From the NCBI RefSeq assembly GCF_000717175.1, contig NZ_JNYD01000012.1, positions 245,305 to 309,304 on the forward strand: a stretch of 64,000 nucleotides of DNA. Reading direction: 5' to 3'. This document shows positions 25,095 through 35,632 of the stretch, piece by piece (within the stretch, counting starts at the first letter, position 1; each line of letters starts with the position of its first letter). Both the position numbers and the translations under genes were made by a program. Origin of the DNA: Pseudonocardia autotrophica. Its GTDB lineage: Bacteria > Actinomycetota > Actinomycetes > Mycobacteriales > Pseudonocardiaceae. The notes under the pieces are model-generated. The model was not told where the DNA came from. It searched no databases and saw nothing but the letters and a program-made list of their open reading frames with translations.

Positions 25095-26728
25095 AGCGGG
25101 ATGTTGCCGTGCTTGCGGGCCGGGCCCTGCTCCCGCTTGGTCGCGAGCATCCGCAGCGAGCGGCCCACGTACCCGCGGGTGTGCGACGGCGGGACCACCG
25201 CGTCGATGTACCCGCGGTCGGCGGCGATGTAGGGGTTGGCGAGGGTGTCCTCGTACTCCTGCTGCAGCTCGGCGCGCTTGGCGGCGAGCTCGTCGCCCTC
25301 CAGGCCCTTGAGCTCCTTGCGGTACAGGATGTTGACGGCCCCGGAGGCGCCGGTGACGGCGATCTGCGCCGTGGGCCAGGCGATGTTGACGTCGGCGCCG
25401 AGGTGCTTGGAGCCCATGACGTCGTACGCGCCGCCGTAGGCCTTGCGGACGATCACCGTGACCTTGGGGACGGTCGCCTCGGCGTAGGCGTAGATCAGCT
25501 TGGCGCCGCGGCGGATGATGCCGTTCCACTCCTGGTCGGTGCCCGGCAGGAAGCCCGGGACGTCGACGAAGGTGAGGATCGGGATGTTGAAGGCGTCGCA
25601 GGTCCGCACGAAGCGGGCGGCCTTCTCGGAGGCGTCGATGTCGAGGCAGCCGGCGAACTGGGTCGGCTGGTTGGCCACGATCCCGACCGAGCGGCCCTCG
25701 ACGCGGGCGAAGCCGGTCACGATGTTCGGCGCCCACAGCTCCTGGACCTCGAGGAACTCGCCCTCGTCGACCACCCGGCTGATGACCTCGCGGATGTCGT
25801 AGGGGGTGTTCGCCGAGTCCGGGACGAGCTCGTCGAGCTCGCGGTCGGTGTCGGTGATGCCGTCCTCGATCGAGCCGGCGGTGGGCTCGGGCGCCGGGTA
25901 GGTCGGCGGCTCGGACAGGTTGTTCGACGGCAGGAAGCTCAGCAGCTCCTTGACGTAGTCGATCGCGTCCTGCTCGTCGGAGCCGAGGTAGTGCGCGACG
26001 CCGGACTTGGAGTTGTGCGCCCGGCCGCCGCCGAGCTCCTCCATGTCGACGTCCTCGCCGGTGACCGTCTTGATGACGTCCGGGCCGGTGATGAACATGT
26101 GGCTGGTCTCGTCGACCATCACCGTGAAGTCGGTGAGCGCCGGGGAGTACACCGCGCCGCCCGCCGACGGGCCCATGATCAGCGAGATCTGCGGGATCAC
26201 GCCGGAGGCCCGCACGTTGCGGACGAAGATCTCGCCGTAGAGGCCGAGGGCGACCACGCCCTCCTGGATGCGGGCGCCGCCGCCGTCGTTGATGCCGATG
26301 ACCGGGCAGCCGATCTTGGCGGCCACGTCCATGACCTTGACGATCTTCTCGCCGTAGACCTCGCCGAGGGAGCCGCCGAACACGGTGGCGTCCTGGGAGA
26401 ACACGGCGACCGGGCGGCCGTCGATCGTGCCGGTGCCGGTGACGACGCCGTCGCCGAAGGGGCGCTTCTCCTGCATCCCGAAGTTGGTGGAGCGGTGCCG
26501 CACGAGCGCGTCGAGCTCGACGAACGAGCCGGGGTCGAGCAGCTGGTCGATCCGCTCGCGGGCGGTCTGCCGGCCCTTCGCGTGCTGGCGCTCCGCCGCC
26601 GCCTCGGAGGGCAGGGCCTCGGTGTACCGCTTGTACAGGTCGGCCAGCTTGCCGGCCGTCGTGTGCACGTCCGGCTCGACGTCCGGGGCGTTCGACGGGT
26701 CCCCCATCGGCTCCGTTGCAGCGCTCAT
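25091..26728 (-). CDS. accD5: Acyl-CoA (propionyl-CoA) carboxylase beta subunit
   Basis: 545-residue carboxyltransferase. N-terminal crotonase-like half with [10 protein letters not shown] and the [16 protein letters not shown] oxyanion region; C-terminal half with [14 protein letters not shown] and [18 protein letters not shown], ending in the usual KHGNIPL. Transfers CO2 from biotin on AccA3 to propionyl- or acetyl-CoA, giving methylmalonyl- or malonyl-CoA. ATG 26728 was taken; a second ATG eight codons in is possible. Divergent from birA, which supplies the biotin ligase for its partner. Orthologue of Rv3280. Confidence 0.95.
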   Translation of the reverse strand: MSAATEPMGDPSNAPDVEPDVHTTAGKLADLYKRYTEALPSEAAAERQHAKGRQTARERIDQLLDPGSFVELDALVRHRSTNFGMQEKRPFGDGVVTGTGTIDGRPVAVFSQDATVFGGSLGEVYGEKIVKVMDVAAKIGCPVIGINDGGGARIQEGVVALGLYGEIFVRNVRASGVIPQISLIMGPSAGGAVYSPALTDFTVMVDETSHMFITGPDVIKTVTGEDVDMEELGGGRAHNSKSGVAHYLGSDEQDAIDYVKELLSFLPSNNLSEPPTYPAPEPTAGSIEDGITDTDRELDELVPDSANTPYDIREVISRVVDEGEFLEVQELWAPNIVTGFARVEGRSVGIVANQPTQFAGCLDIDASEKAARFVRTCDAFNIPILTFVDVPGFLPGTDQEWNGIIRRGAKLIYAYAEATVPKVTVIVRKAYGGAYDVMGSKHLGADVNIAWPTAQIAVTGASGAVNILYRKELKGLEGDELAAKRAELQQEYEDTLANPYIAADRGYIDAVVPPSHTRGYVGRSLRMLATKREQGPARKHGNIPL

Positions 26729-26950
26729 GGCTGCGGAGCCTAACCCGGCCGTTACGCGCCCGGGCCGCCCGGCGGAGCGGTCTGCGTCACGTTCCCGCCG
26801 GTCACCCCGGTCGGGCCCGGTCGGCCGGTGTGCCGCCGGTCGGTCGCTCGGCGCGCCGCTCGGCGCACCGGACGCGCCTCCGGCACCGTCGGGCGCCTTC
26901 ACCACGCCTCGGGCCGGGAAGGGCGGCGCGTGCGGAGATAGGTTCCGGCG

Positions 26951-27793
26951 GTGAGCACCCCCGCGCCGCAGCCCTTCGACGAGCACGCGCTGCGACACGC
27001 CCTGCTCGGCCCCGCCGGGCGCTGGTCCCGGCTCGACGTCGTCGAGGAGACCGGCTCGACCAACGCGGACCTGATGGCGGCCGCCCTCGCGGGCGCCCCG
27101 GACGGCTCGGTGCTGGTCACCGAGCACCAGACGGCGGGCCGCGGCCGGCTCGACCGCACCTGGGAGGCGCCCCGCGGGTCGGGGATCGCCGTGAGCGTGC
27201 TGTGGCGGCCCGAGGGCATCCCGGCCGAGCGGCTGGGCTGGCTGCCGATGCTCGCCGGCGTCGCGCTGCTCGACGCGGTCAGGGCCGTCGCGCCGGACGT
27301 CGCCGCCGGCCTCAAGTGGCCCAACGACCTGCTGCTCGGCCCCGACCGCCGCAAGGGCGCGGGGATCCTCGCCGAGATGACGCCGGTGTCCGGCGGCGGC
27401 CCGGGCGTCGTCCTCGGAATGGGGATCAACGTCGACGCCCCGGCCGGGACGTTGCCGGAGACCGCGACGTCGCTCGCCGCCGAGGGGGGCCGGGTGGACC
27501 GCTCGGAGCTGCTCGTCGCGCTGCTGCGCAACCTCGCCGAGCGCGAGTCGGCCTGGCGCGCCGCGGCCGGCGACGCCGACGAGTCGGGCCTGCGCGGCGA
27601 CTACCGCGCCGGCTGCCTCTCGCTCGGGTCCGAGGTGCGGGTCGAGATGCCCGGCGGCTCGGCGCTGGTCGGCATCGCGGAGGACGTCGACCCGCAGGGC
27701 CACCTGCTCGTCCTCGAACCCGACGGGCACCGCCGCGCGATCGCGGCGGGCGACATCGTGCACCTGCGGCCGGCGGACCGTCCCGACGCGTGA
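26951..27793 (+). CDS. birA: Biotin-[acetyl-CoA-carboxylase] ligase
   Basis: 280 residues, class I ligase with no N-terminal DNA-binding domain. Motifs: [11 protein letters not shown], the biotinyl-AMP loop [26 protein letters not shown] and GAGILAEMT, and [10 protein letters not shown], then a C-terminal SH3-like domain. Attaches biotin to the AccA3 carrier lysine. Located opposite accD5, as in mycobacteria (Rv3279c-Rv3280). GTG 26951 start; the frame is open upstream but with no similarity. Confidence 0.95.
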   Translation: MSTPAPQPFDEHALRHALLGPAGRWSRLDVVEETGSTNADLMAAALAGAPDGSVLVTEHQTAGRGRLDRTWEAPRGSGIAVSVLWRPEGIPAERLGWLPMLAGVALLDAVRAVAPDVAAGLKWPNDLLLGPDRRKGAGILAEMTPVSGGGPGVVLGMGINVDAPAGTLPETATSLAAEGGRVDRSELLVALLRNLAERESAWRAAAGDADESGLRGDYRAGCLSLGSEVRVEMPGGSALVGIAEDVDPQGHLLVLEPDGHRRAIAAGDIVHLRPADRPDA

Positions 27794-27814
27794 TCCCCCG
27801 GATACGGTGGGTGC

Positions 27815-28300
27815 GTGGCCTATCCGGACGAGCTGCTGGTCGAGGGCGAGCGGGTGGTGCTCCACACCCGGCCGCACTGGAAGATGCTGGTGCTCCCGGT
27901 GCTGGTGTTCCTCGTGGTGGTCGGCGCGGCGTCGTTCCTCGCGGCGCTGGTGAGCGCGCAGAGCTGGGCGCTCGTCGCCTGGGTCGCGCTCGCCGTCGTC
28001 GCGGCGGTGCTGGTGGGGCGGTTCACGGTGCTGCCGTTCGTGCGCTGGCGGACCACGCACTTCGTCGTCACCACCCGCCGGGTGCTCGTCCGCGAGGGGG
28101 TCCTCTCGCGCAGCGGCATGGACATCCCGATGTCGCGGATCAACACCGTGCAGTTCCGGCACACCGTCGCGGAGCGCATGCTGGGGTGCGGGACGCTCGT
28201 CATCGAGTCGGCCTCCGACGAGCCGCTGGAGTTCACGGACGTCCCCGCCGTCGAGAAGGTGCATTCGCTGCTCTACCAGGAGGTCGCCGACGATGCCTGA
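27815..28300 (+). CDS. PH-domain (YdbT/bPH2-like) membrane protein
   Basis: 161 residues. Two closely spaced membrane helices (about 24-45 and 50-70) are followed by a bacterial PH domain with [38 protein letters not shown] and [10 protein letters not shown]. Function is unknown. It begins 21 bp after birA and overlaps the next gene by eight bases, so it is in the birA operon. Positional counterpart of Rv3278c. Confidence 0.85.
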   Translation: MAYPDELLVEGERVVLHTRPHWKMLVLPVLVFLVVVGAASFLAALVSAQSWALVAWVALAVVAAVLVGRFTVLPFVRWRTTHFVVTTRRVLVREGVLSRSGMDIPMSRINTVQFRHTVAERMLGCGTLVIESASDEPLEFTDVPAVEKVHSLLYQEVADDA

Positions 28301-29225
28301 GCTGCCCATGACCGTGCCCACCGCGGGGCTGCCCGCGCACGTGACGATCTACGAGGTCGGCGCGCGGGACGGGCTGCAGAACGAGAAGGCCGTCGTGCCG
28401 GTCGAGGTGAAGGCCGAGTTCCTGTCGCGGCTCGCCGACGCCGGCCTGACCACGCTGGAGGCCACCAGCTTCGTGCACCCGAAGTGGGTCCCGCAGCTGG
28501 CCGACGCCGCCGAGCTGCTCGCCGCGCTCGACCGGCGGCCGGGCGTCGACTACCCCGTCCTGGTGCCCAACGACCGCGGCCTGGACCGTGCGATCGAGGC
28601 CGGGGTGGACCACGTCGCCGTGTTCGCCAGCGCCACCGAGACCTTCGCGGCGAAGAACCTCAACCGCACCCTCGACTCGCAGTTCGACATGTTCGAACCC
28701 ACCGTGAAGCGGGCGCTCGACCACGGGATGCGGGTGCGGGCGTACGTCTCGATGGCCTTCGGCGACCCGTGGGAGGGCGCGGTCGAGCCCGCACAGGTCG
28801 CGGCCGTCGGACGCCGGCTCATGGAGATGGGCTGCTGGCAGCTCTCGCTGGGGGACACCATCGGCACCGGCACACCCGGGCACGCCGAGGCCGTGATCGA
28901 CGCGTGCGTGGCGGCGTCGGTCGCCGTCGACGGCATCGCCGTGCACTTCCACGACACCTACGGCCAGGCCCTGGCCAACACCCTCGCCGCCCTGCGCCGC
29001 GGCGTGACCACGGTCGACGCCTCCACCGGCGGGCTCGGCGGCTGCCCGTACGCGAAGTCCGCCACCGGCAACCTCGCCACCGAGGACCTCGTCTGGATGC
29101 TCGACGGGCTGGGGATCACGCACGGCGCGAACCTCGACGCCCTCGTCGCGACCAGCGTGTGGATGGCGGGGAAGCTCGGCCGCCCGTCGCCCTCCCGAGT
29201 GGTCAAGGCGCTCTCCGGCGCCTGA
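28293..29225 (+). CDS. Hydroxymethylglutaryl-CoA lyase
   Basis: 310 residues. Catalytic start [12 protein letters not shown] with Arg25-Asp26, the [14 protein letters not shown] strand, the metal-ligand [12 protein letters not shown] and the family signature [16 protein letters not shown] with the catalytic cysteine near residue 251. Splits HMG-CoA to acetoacetate and acetyl-CoA in leucine breakdown. Overlaps the PH-domain gene by eight bases but metabolically unrelated to it. A strong terminator follows at 29294-29327. Confidence 0.93.
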   Translation: MPELPMTVPTAGLPAHVTIYEVGARDGLQNEKAVVPVEVKAEFLSRLADAGLTTLEATSFVHPKWVPQLADAAELLAALDRRPGVDYPVLVPNDRGLDRAIEAGVDHVAVFASATETFAAKNLNRTLDSQFDMFEPTVKRALDHGMRVRAYVSMAFGDPWEGAVEPAQVAAVGRRLMEMGCWQLSLGDTIGTGTPGHAEAVIDACVAASVAVDGIAVHFHDTYGQALANTLAALRRGVTTVDASTGGLGGCPYAKSATGNLATEDLVWMLDGLGITHGANLDALVATSVWMAGKLGRPSPSRVVKALSGA

Positions 29226-29230
29226 GGTCC

Positions 29231-29299
29231 ATGATCGTCATGCGCGTGCGACGGCGGCCGTGCTGGCAGCCGGGGATGCACGCGATCGCCGATCCCTGA
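29231..29299 (+). CDS. Possible 22-residue small protein after HMG-CoA lyase
   Basis: ATG-initiated 22-codon frame (begins MIVMRV, then RRRPCW, ends HAIADP) with nearly all codons ending in G or C, preceded by TGAGG. Its TGA stop lies within the left arm of the terminator hairpin. It could be real or a by-product of base composition; no family is recognised. Confidence 0.25.
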   Translation: MIVMRVRRRPCWQPGMHAIADP

Positions 29300-29327
29300 G
29301 CCCGTCGTGTGGTCGACGGGCTCAGGG
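29294..29327. terminator. Perfect hairpin between convergent genes
   Basis: 14-bp perfect arms CCCTGAGCCCGTCG / CGACGGGCTCAGGG with a 6-nt loop. It lies between the HMG-CoA lyase gene and the convergent MaoC gene, whose stop codon is inside the right arm. Probable bidirectional terminator. Confidence 0.8.
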
Positions 29328-29798
29328 GCGGGGCTGGTCCCGGGAGCCGAACATCCCGGTGAAGCGGGCGCGGTAGACCACGTCCTCGCTGTCCGCGGCG
29401 CCCCGGCGCATCCACGCCCGCAGGGTGATCAGGCCCATCCACGGCTTCGACGACGACCGCCGCGCCTCGAGGATCTCGAGCGAGGCGAACAGCTCGTCGC
29501 CCGCGAAGACCGGCGCCGGCCAGGCGATCTCGTCGCCGCCGGGGGAGCCGAGGGCGGTCGAGCGCAGCAGGAGGTCGTCGACGTAGAGCCGCATCCACAG
29601 CCCGGCCGTGAACCAGCCCGACGCGGCGAGCTGGCCGAAGATCGACTCCTTGCCCGCGGCCTCGTCGAGGTGGAACGGCTGGGGGTCGAAGCGGCGGGCG
29701 AACTCGACCATCTCGTCGTGGTCGACGGTCACGGAACCGAAGTCGAAGACCCGGCCCGGCGTGAGGTCCTCGAACGCGATCTCGGAAGCATCCGGCAT
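29322..29798 (-). CDS. MaoC-family (R)-hydratase/dehydratase-like protein
   Basis: 158 residues, single hot-dog fold: FEDLTPGRVFDFGSVTVDHDEMVEFARRFDPQPFHLDEAAGKE carries the catalytic Asp/His pair region (DPQPFHLDE), followed by GWFTAGLWMRL and the VFAGDELFASLEIL strand. Such proteins hydrate enoyl-CoA thioesters or act as acyl-dehydratases; the substrate is not determinable. ATG 29798 start. Its stop is in a shared terminator hairpin with the HMG-CoA lyase gene. Confidence 0.88.
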   Translation of the reverse strand: MPDASEIAFEDLTPGRVFDFGSVTVDHDEMVEFARRFDPQPFHLDEAAGKESIFGQLAASGWFTAGLWMRLYVDDLLLRSTALGSPGGDEIAWPAPVFAGDELFASLEILEARRSSSKPWMGLITLRAWMRRGAADSEDVVYRARFTGMFGSRDQPRP

Positions 29799-29824
29799 GA
29801 ACGAACGTTAACCCGCGCCCGGCC

Positions 29825-30643
29825 TCAGCCCGCCCCGAGGATCGTCACAGCGGCGTCGTGCAGCAGGCCGTTCGAGGCGATGCCGTTGCCGCCGGCGAAG
29901 CCCGGCCGGCCCTGCAGGTCGGTGAGCCGGCCGCCGGCCTCCTCGAGGATCGGCTGCACCGCGGCGAGGTCCCACGCGTTGGCCTCCGGCTCCACGGCCA
30001 GGTCGATGACGCCCTCGGCGACCAGGCAGTGCTGCCAGAAGTCGCCGAAGGCCCGCGTCTCCCAGCAGGCCCCGGTGAGCGCGAGCCAGCCGTCGAGCAG
30101 GCCGTGCGCGCGGAAGGTGTTGAGGTCGGTGGTCGAGACGTAGCAGTCGGCCAGGTCGGCCACGCCGGTGACGGAGATCCGCCGCGACTCCCCGCCCGGG
30201 CGGTCGCTCGTCCACGCGCCGTGGCCGGCGGCGCCCCACCAGCGCCGGCCCAGTGCCGGGGCGCTCACCACGCCCACCGTCGGCCGGCCGTGCTCGGTCA
30301 GCGCGATCAGCGTGGCCCACACCGGCATCCCGCGGGAGAAGTTCTTGGTGCCGTCGATCGGGTCGAGCACCCAGCCGCGCCCGCTCGGCGGCAGCGCGTC
30401 GAGCGAGCCGCCGCGCTCCTCGCCCAGCACGGCGTCCCCCGGCCGCTGCCCGCCCAGCGCGGCGCGCAGGGCGTCCTCGGCCGCGGTGTCGGCGTCGGTC
30501 ACGGGCGTGCGGTCCGGCTTGCGCGTGACCCGGAGGTCGGTGGCGCGGAAGCGCGGCAGGGTGATCGCGTCGGCGATGTCGGCGAGCTGGAGCGCGAGGG
30601 CGAGATCCGCCCGCGTGTCCGAATCGGTCCCGGTGGAGGTCAC
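29825..30643 (-). CDS. hisN: Histidinol-phosphatase, inositol-monophosphatase-like
   Basis: 272 residues. Metal sites GEERGG (after AVLGE), WVLDPIDGTKNFSRGMPVWATLIAL and, near the end, NAWDLAAVQPILEEAGG are the three motifs of the IMPase superfamily; KNFSRGMPVW is typical of the HisN branch that dephosphorylates histidinol phosphate. Not close to other his genes here. GTG 30643 was chosen; the frame is open further upstream through low-quality sequence. Divergent from the OmpR regulator gene with 54 bp between. Confidence 0.85.
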   Translation of the reverse strand: MTSTGTDSDTRADLALALQLADIADAITLPRFRATDLRVTRKPDRTPVTDADTAAEDALRAALGGQRPGDAVLGEERGGSLDALPPSGRGWVLDPIDGTKNFSRGMPVWATLIALTEHGRPTVGVVSAPALGRRWWGAAGHGAWTSDRPGGESRRISVTGVADLADCYVSTTDLNTFRAHGLLDGWLALTGACWETRAFGDFWQHCLVAEGVIDLAVEPEANAWDLAAVQPILEEAGGRLTDLQGRPGFAGGNGIASNGLLHDAAVTILGAG

Positions 30644-30697
30644 GGGCGGGGAGCATGCCACGCGTGCCCGGGTGCGGACGGGCCTAAGCTCACCGGC

Positions 30698-31354
30698 GTG
30701 ACCACCGTCCTGTTGGCGGAGGACGACGCCGCGATCGCGGAGCCGCTCTCCCGCGCCCTGCAGCGCGAGGGCTACGAGGTGGACGTCGCCGCCGACGGCA
30801 CCACCGCGCTGGAGACCGTCCGGCAGGGGCACGTCGACCTGCTGGTCCTCGACCTCGGCCTGCCCGGCATGGACGGGCTCGAGGTCTGTCGCCGGCTGCG
30901 GCCCGACTTCCCCGACCTACCGGTGCTGATGCTCACCGCGCGGACGGACGAGGTCGACTTCGTCGTGGGCCTCGACGCCGGCGCCGACGACTACGTCGGC
31001 AAGCCCTTCCGCCTCGCCGAGCTGCTCGCCCGCGTCCGCGCCCTGCTGCGCCGGCTCACGCCCGAGACCGTCGAGGTCGGCGGGGTCCGGATGGAGCTCT
31101 CCGGCCGCCGGGTCCTGGTCGACGGCGAGGAGGTCGGCCTGGCGAACAAGGAGTTCGAGCTGCTGCGCGTGCTCCTGCTGCGGGCCGGGCAGGTCGTCAC
31201 CCGCGAGGAGATCCTGCGCGAGGTGTGGAACGACCCCGACATGAAGACCTCCAAGACGCTGGACATGCACATGTCCTGGCTGCGCCGCAAGATCGGCGGC
31301 GAGCGGCGCATCGCGACGGTGCGCGGCGTCGGGTTCCGCTTCAACCACGGCTGA
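30698..31354 (+). CDS. OmpR/PhoB-family response regulator
   Basis: 218 residues. Receiver with AEDD (7-10), phosphoacceptor Asp52 in LVLDLGLPGMDG, and the ADDYVGKPF switch lysine; C-terminal winged helix with ELLRVLLLRAGQVVTREEILREVW and the RGVGFRF end. GTG start 30698. The histidine kinase gene begins 3 bp after its stop. Targets are unknown; a cell-envelope role would fit many systems of this size but is not shown by the sequence. Confidence 0.94.
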   Translation: MTTVLLAEDDAAIAEPLSRALQREGYEVDVAADGTTALETVRQGHVDLLVLDLGLPGMDGLEVCRRLRPDFPDLPVLMLTARTDEVDFVVGLDAGADDYVGKPFRLAELLARVRALLRRLTPETVEVGGVRMELSGRRVLVDGEEVGLANKEFELLRVLLLRAGQVVTREEILREVWNDPDMKTSKTLDMHMSWLRRKIGGERRIATVRGVGFRFNHG

Positions 31355-31357
31355 CGC

Positions 31358-32629
31358 GTGCGCCGCCGGATCCTGCTCTCGACGCTGTTCGTCGTCGCGG
31401 TGACGGCGCTGGTCCTGGGCGGTCCGCTGGCCTTCACCACCTGGCGGCTGGTCGACGACTTCACCCGCGCCGAGCTCATCCAGCGGCTCGAGCAGATCGA
31501 CGACCGCCTCGACGACAAGCCACCGGGCACCCCGCTCGACTCGGCCGCGATCGCCCTGGCCGTGCCCGCGGGCGGCGAGCTCGTCGTCGACCTCCCCGGC
31601 GTGCCGGTCCAGCGGGTGGGCACCGTCGAGAGCCCGGACATCCTGTCCGAGTCGCTGCCCTTCGGCCAGGGCGGCACGATCACGCTCTCCGAGCCGATCT
31701 CCGTCATGCGCACCCAGCAGCTCCAGGTCGTGGTGATCGTCATGCTGCTGGTCGTGCTGTCCGTGGGGACCGGCGCGGTGGTCGCCACGGTCACCGCCCG
31801 ACGGCTGGCCGAACCGTTGCTCGACGTCGCCGAGCGGGCCGCCCGGCTCGGCGCCGGCGACTTCCGCCGCACCCCGCTCCGCCACGGCATCCCCGAGCTC
31901 GACCGGGTGTCCGACGTGCTCGACACCTCGGCGGGCGCCCTCGCCGATCTCGTGCAGCGGGAGCGTGCGCTGGTCGGCGACGTCTCGCACCAGCTCCGCA
32001 GCCGCATCACCGCACTCACGCTGCGGCTCGACGAGCTCTCCACCCATCCCGACCCCAGCGCCCGCCGCGAGGCCCTCGCCGCCCTGGAACAGACCGAGAA
32101 GCTCTCCGAGGTGCTCGACGAGCTGCTGGAGGCCGCCCGCGCCGCGCGCGCCGCGGGGGCCGAGCCGATGGACCTGCGCTCGGGCCTCACCGAGGTGGCC
32201 GACGAGTGGCGCCCCGCCCTCGAGTCCGCCGGGCGGCGGCTCAAGCTGCGGGTCCCGGAAGGCCTGCTCGCCCGGGTCACGCCCGCCAGGATCCGGGAGG
32301 CCGTCGGCGCCCTCGTCGACAACGCCCTGCAGCACGGCGGCGGCACCGTCACCATCTCCGCGCGGGAGGGGGCGAACATGCTGGTCGTGGAGGTGAGCGA
32401 CACCGGCGCCGGGATCCCGGAGGAGCTGGTGCCGCACGTGTTCGACCGGGGGGTCTCGGTGCAGTCGTCCACCGGGTTGGGGCTGGCCCTGGCCCGCGCG
32501 CTGGTCGAGGCGGACGGTGGGCGGTTGGAGCTCTCCCGCGCCCGCCCCCCGACCTTCACGATCTTCCTCCCCGCCGCCCGCGCCGACGACGTGGTCGGCC
32601 CACCCCGTCCCGCTGCAACCCCGCGGTAG
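31358..32629 (+). CDS. Sensor histidine kinase (HisKA/HAMP type)
   Basis: 423 residues: membrane helix (about 5-27), extracytoplasmic sensor of roughly 100 residues, second helix (about 122-148), HAMP domain (RRLAEPLLDVAERAARLGAGDFR), HisKA motif VGDVSHQLRSRITAL with His near residue 211, and HATPase_c (ALVDNALQHGGGTVTI, DTGAGIPEELV, GLGLALARALVEADGG). Pairs with the OmpR regulator 3 bp upstream. GTG start. Confidence 0.94.
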   Translation: MRRRILLSTLFVVAVTALVLGGPLAFTTWRLVDDFTRAELIQRLEQIDDRLDDKPPGTPLDSAAIALAVPAGGELVVDLPGVPVQRVGTVESPDILSESLPFGQGGTITLSEPISVMRTQQLQVVVIVMLLVVLSVGTGAVVATVTARRLAEPLLDVAERAARLGAGDFRRTPLRHGIPELDRVSDVLDTSAGALADLVQRERALVGDVSHQLRSRITALTLRLDELSTHPDPSARREALAALEQTEKLSEVLDELLEAARAARAAGAEPMDLRSGLTEVADEWRPALESAGRRLKLRVPEGLLARVTPARIREAVGALVDNALQHGGGTVTISAREGANMLVVEVSDTGAGIPEELVPHVFDRGVSVQSSTGLGLALARALVEADGGRLELSRARPPTFTIFLPAARADDVVGPPRPAATPR

Positions 32630-32829
32630 GAGTCGCGGGGCGGGCCCGGCGGTCGGGTGGCGAGGGGCACCACTCCGCCCCGCTCGGTCCTCCCACGGGC
32701 CGTCGACCGGGTGTGGCGCGGCGCCGGCGGGTGTGCGACGGGGGTCGGAGGGGTGTGCTCGCGTCGAACTCCGGCCGTCGCCCGTCCGAGCCACCACTAC
32801 CTGAACGCCCGCTCGGTTACGGTGCGGGT

Positions 32830-33774
32830 ATGGCGGAGCGGACGGTCGAGGTGGGCGACGGGGTGCGGCTGCGGGTCACCGAGGAGGGCTCGGGCCGGCC
32901 GGTGATCCTGGCGCACGGCTTCCCGGAGCTGGCGTACTCGTGGCGGCACCAGATCCCGGCGCTCGCGGCCGAGGGCTACCGCGCGGTCGCGCCGGACCAG
33001 CGGGGGTACGGCGGCTCGTCACGCCCCGAGCGGGTGGAGGACTACGACATCCACCACCTCACCGGCGACCTCGTCGCGCTGCTCGACGACCTCGGCGAGG
33101 ACCGGGCCGTGTTCGTCGGGCACGACTGGGGCGCCATGGTCGTGTGGAACCTGGCGCTGCTGCACCCCGAGCGGGTCGCGGGGGTCTGCGGGATGAGCGT
33201 GCCGTTCGTGCCGCGCGCGCAGCGGCCGCCGACGGAGATCTGGCGCGAGAAGCTGGCCGGAAAGTTCTTCTACATCCTGCACTTCCAACAGCCGGGCGTC
33301 GCCGACGCCGAGATGGCCGAGGACCCGGCGCTCACGATGCGCGGCATGCTCAGCGGCCTGGTCGCCGGGGACGGGACGAGGCTGATCGGCGCGGACGACG
33401 GCCGCGGGATCGTCGAGCGGCTGCCGCAGCCGGAGTCCCTGCCGGACTGGCTCACGCAGGAGGAGCTCGACCACTACGCCGCGGAGTTCGCGCGCACCGG
33501 GTTCACCGGCGGGATCAACTGGTACCGGAACTTCGACCGCAACTGGGAGCGCACGCCCGAGCTCGCGGGAGCGCGCGTCGCGGCGCCGAGCTTCTTCGTG
33601 GCCGGCGACGCCGACCCGGTGCTGCGGATGACGCCGCCGGACCGGCAGGGGGAGTATCTCGACGACCTGCGCGGGGAGGTCCTGGTCGAGGGCGCGGGGC
33701 ACTGGGTGCAGCAGGAGCGCCCGGCGGAGGTGAACGCCGCGCTGCTCGGCTTCCTGGGCGCGATCGACTGGTGA
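32830..33774 (+). CDS. Alpha/beta hydrolase, epoxide hydrolase-like
   Basis: 314 residues. Oxyanion motif HGFPE (29-33), nucleophile Asp99 in GHDWGA, a lid domain (about 140-235), and the catalytic histidine in GAGHWVQQERP near residue 291. A nucleophilic Asp and HGxP are the marks of epoxide hydrolases and haloalkane dehalogenases; HGFPE with the Trp-rich lid favours soluble epoxide hydrolase. Natural substrate unknown. ATG 32830 start; 200 bp of noncoding DNA precedes it, with no feature recognised. Confidence 0.88.
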   Translation: MAERTVEVGDGVRLRVTEEGSGRPVILAHGFPELAYSWRHQIPALAAEGYRAVAPDQRGYGGSSRPERVEDYDIHHLTGDLVALLDDLGEDRAVFVGHDWGAMVVWNLALLHPERVAGVCGMSVPFVPRAQRPPTEIWREKLAGKFFYILHFQQPGVADAEMAEDPALTMRGMLSGLVAGDGTRLIGADDGRGIVERLPQPESLPDWLTQEELDHYAAEFARTGFTGGINWYRNFDRNWERTPELAGARVAAPSFFVAGDADPVLRMTPPDRQGEYLDDLRGEVLVEGAGHWVQQERPAEVNAALLGFLGAIDW

Positions 33775-33780
33775 GCCGGC

Positions 33781-34314
33781 CTACTGCCCCAGCTCGTCGA
33801 GGTGCTCGGGGACGGTGACCTGGCGGCGCACGTTCTCGTCGGGGAACACGAACCGGCGGAAGGCCCACCAGCGGAACGCCATGCCGACGAGCGTGCCGAG
33901 GATCTGCCCGCTGACGAAGTCCGCGACCTCCTGGGCGAGCAGCGACACCTCGGGCACCTGCAGGTGGAACAGGTAGCGCGAGGCGGCGAGCGGCGCGGAG
34001 TACATCGCCACCCCGAGGCCGCTGACGACGAAGAACAGCAGCGCCTCGTGATGACGCTCACGGCCGCCGCGGGTCCGGAAGGACCACTCGCGGTTCATGA
34101 CGTACGACACGATGGTGGCCACCAGCACTGCCATGATCTTGGCGGTGAGCGGCTTGGTGTCCAGCACCGTGGTCTTCAGGACCAGGAAGACCACCGTGTC
34201 GATCACCCACGTCGCCCCGCCGACGATCGCGAACTTCAGCAGCTCCCGGTGCTTGATGGCGATGCCGCGGAAGGGCTCGGGGATGAGCGCCAGCGTCGTC
34301 TCGACCAGGGACAC
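33781..34314 (-). CDS. GtrA-family membrane protein
   Basis: 177 residues with four membrane helices: [66 protein letters not shown] and a last segment ahead of [14 protein letters not shown]. The GGATWVID start, [10 protein letters not shown] and terminal RFVF motif are diagnostic of GtrA. Members are thought to move or place polyprenol-linked sugars across the membrane for wall glycans. Divergent from purK, the same arrangement as Rv3277-Rv3276c. GTG 34314 start. Confidence 0.9.
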   Translation of the reverse strand: MSLVETTLALIPEPFRGIAIKHRELLKFAIVGGATWVIDTVVFLVLKTTVLDTKPLTAKIMAVLVATIVSYVMNREWSFRTRGGRERHHEALLFFVVSGLGVAMYSAPLAASRYLFHLQVPEVSLLAQEVADFVSGQILGTLVGMAFRWWAFRRFVFPDENVRRQVTVPEHLDELGQ

Positions 34315-34396
34315 TCGATCGATCGTGCCAGAGCCACGCAGCGCACCGGCGTCCGGCCCGGGTCTCCCGCGTGTCGGTGGGTAGGCTTCTCCGACC

Positions 34397-35632
34397 GTGA
34401 GCACCTCTGCACCGCGCCGGGACTTCCCGGTCGTCGGGATGGTCGGCGGGGGCCAGCTGGCCCGGATGACGCACCAGGCCGCGATCGGGCTGGGCCAGTC
34501 GCTGCGGGTCCTGGCCGTCAAGCCGGACGAGCCCGCGCCCCTCGTCGCGCCGGACGTCGTGCCGGGAGGGGCGGACGACCTCGCCGCGCTCGAGGCGCTC
34601 GCGGTCGGCTGCGACGCTTTGACGTTCGACCACGAGGGCGTGCCGCAGGAGCACCTGCGCGCGCTGGTCGCGAACGGCGTGCCGGTGCGGCCGCACCCCG
34701 ACGCCCTGCAGCACGCCCAGGACAAGCTCGTCATGCGCCGTCGGCTCTCGGCGATGGGGCTCCCGGTGCCGGCCTTCGCCGAGATCACCACGCCCGAGCA
34801 GGTCGACGCGTTCGCCGCCGAGCACGGCTGGCCGGTCGTCCTCAAGGCCGCCCGCGGCGGGTACGATGGCCGCGGCGTCTGGTTCCTGCGCGACGCGGAT
34901 CCCGATCTCGTCCGCGAGCTGCTGGCCGCCGGCACCCCGCTGCTGGCCGAGGAGGCCGTCACCATGCGCCGCGAGCTGGCCGCGCAGGTCGCGCGCTCGC
35001 CGTTCGGGCAGGCCGCCGCGTGGCCCGTCGTCGAGACGGTGCAGGAGGCCGGCCAGTGCGTCGAGGTCCTGGCGCCCGCGCCGGACCTGGCCGAGGAGCG
35101 TGCACTCGAGGCCCAGTCGCTCGCCCTGCGGATCGCGCAGGAGCTCGACGTCACCGGGCTGCTGGCCGTCGAGCTGTTCGAGACCGACTCCGGGCTCGTG
35201 ATCAACGAGCTGGCGATGCGCCCGCACAACTCCGGGCACTGGACGATCGAGGGCGCCCGGACGTCGCAGTTCGAACAGCACCTCCGCGCGGTGCTCGACT
35301 ACCCGCTGGGCACGACCACGATGACCGCGCCGGTCGTCGTCATGGCCAACGTGCTCGGCGCGGACCGCACGCCGGAGATGAGCGTCGACGAGCGCATCCA
35401 CCACCTCTTCGCCCGGTTCCCGGACGTCAAGGTCCACCTCTACGGGAAGGGCGAGCGGCCGTTGCGGAAGGTCGGGCACGTCAACGTCCTCGGCACCGAC
35501 CTCGCCGAGACCCGGCGCAAGGCCGTCCTCGCCGCGCAGTGGCTGTCCACCGCGGAGTGGACGGACGGCTGGTCGGTCCACGACGGGGCCGCGGCGGCCG
35601 GAGCTCCCACCGAGGCGGGAGCACGGGTGTGA
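34397..35632 (+). CDS. purK: N5-carboxyaminoimidazole ribonucleotide synthase
   Basis: 411-residue ATP-grasp enzyme: [19 protein letters not shown]-terminal motif, [19 protein letters not shown], the [13 protein letters not shown] nucleotide loop, and [25 protein letters not shown]. Makes N5-CAIR from AIR, ATP and bicarbonate in purine synthesis. Slightly long at the C-terminus (Ala/Gly-rich last 20 residues). Its stop overlaps the purE start (GTGA). Confidence 0.96.
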   Translation: MSTSAPRRDFPVVGMVGGGQLARMTHQAAIGLGQSLRVLAVKPDEPAPLVAPDVVPGGADDLAALEALAVGCDALTFDHEGVPQEHLRALVANGVPVRPHPDALQHAQDKLVMRRRLSAMGLPVPAFAEITTPEQVDAFAAEHGWPVVLKAARGGYDGRGVWFLRDADPDLVRELLAAGTPLLAEEAVTMRRELAAQVARSPFGQAAAWPVVETVQEAGQCVEVLAPAPDLAEERALEAQSLALRIAQELDVTGLLAVELFETDSGLVINELAMRPHNSGHWTIEGARTSQFEQHLRAVLDYPLGTTTMTAPVVVMANVLGADRTPEMSVDERIHHLFARFPDVKVHLYGKGERPLRKVGHVNVLGTDLAETRRKAVLAAQWLSTAEWTDGWSVHDGAAAAGAPTEAGARV

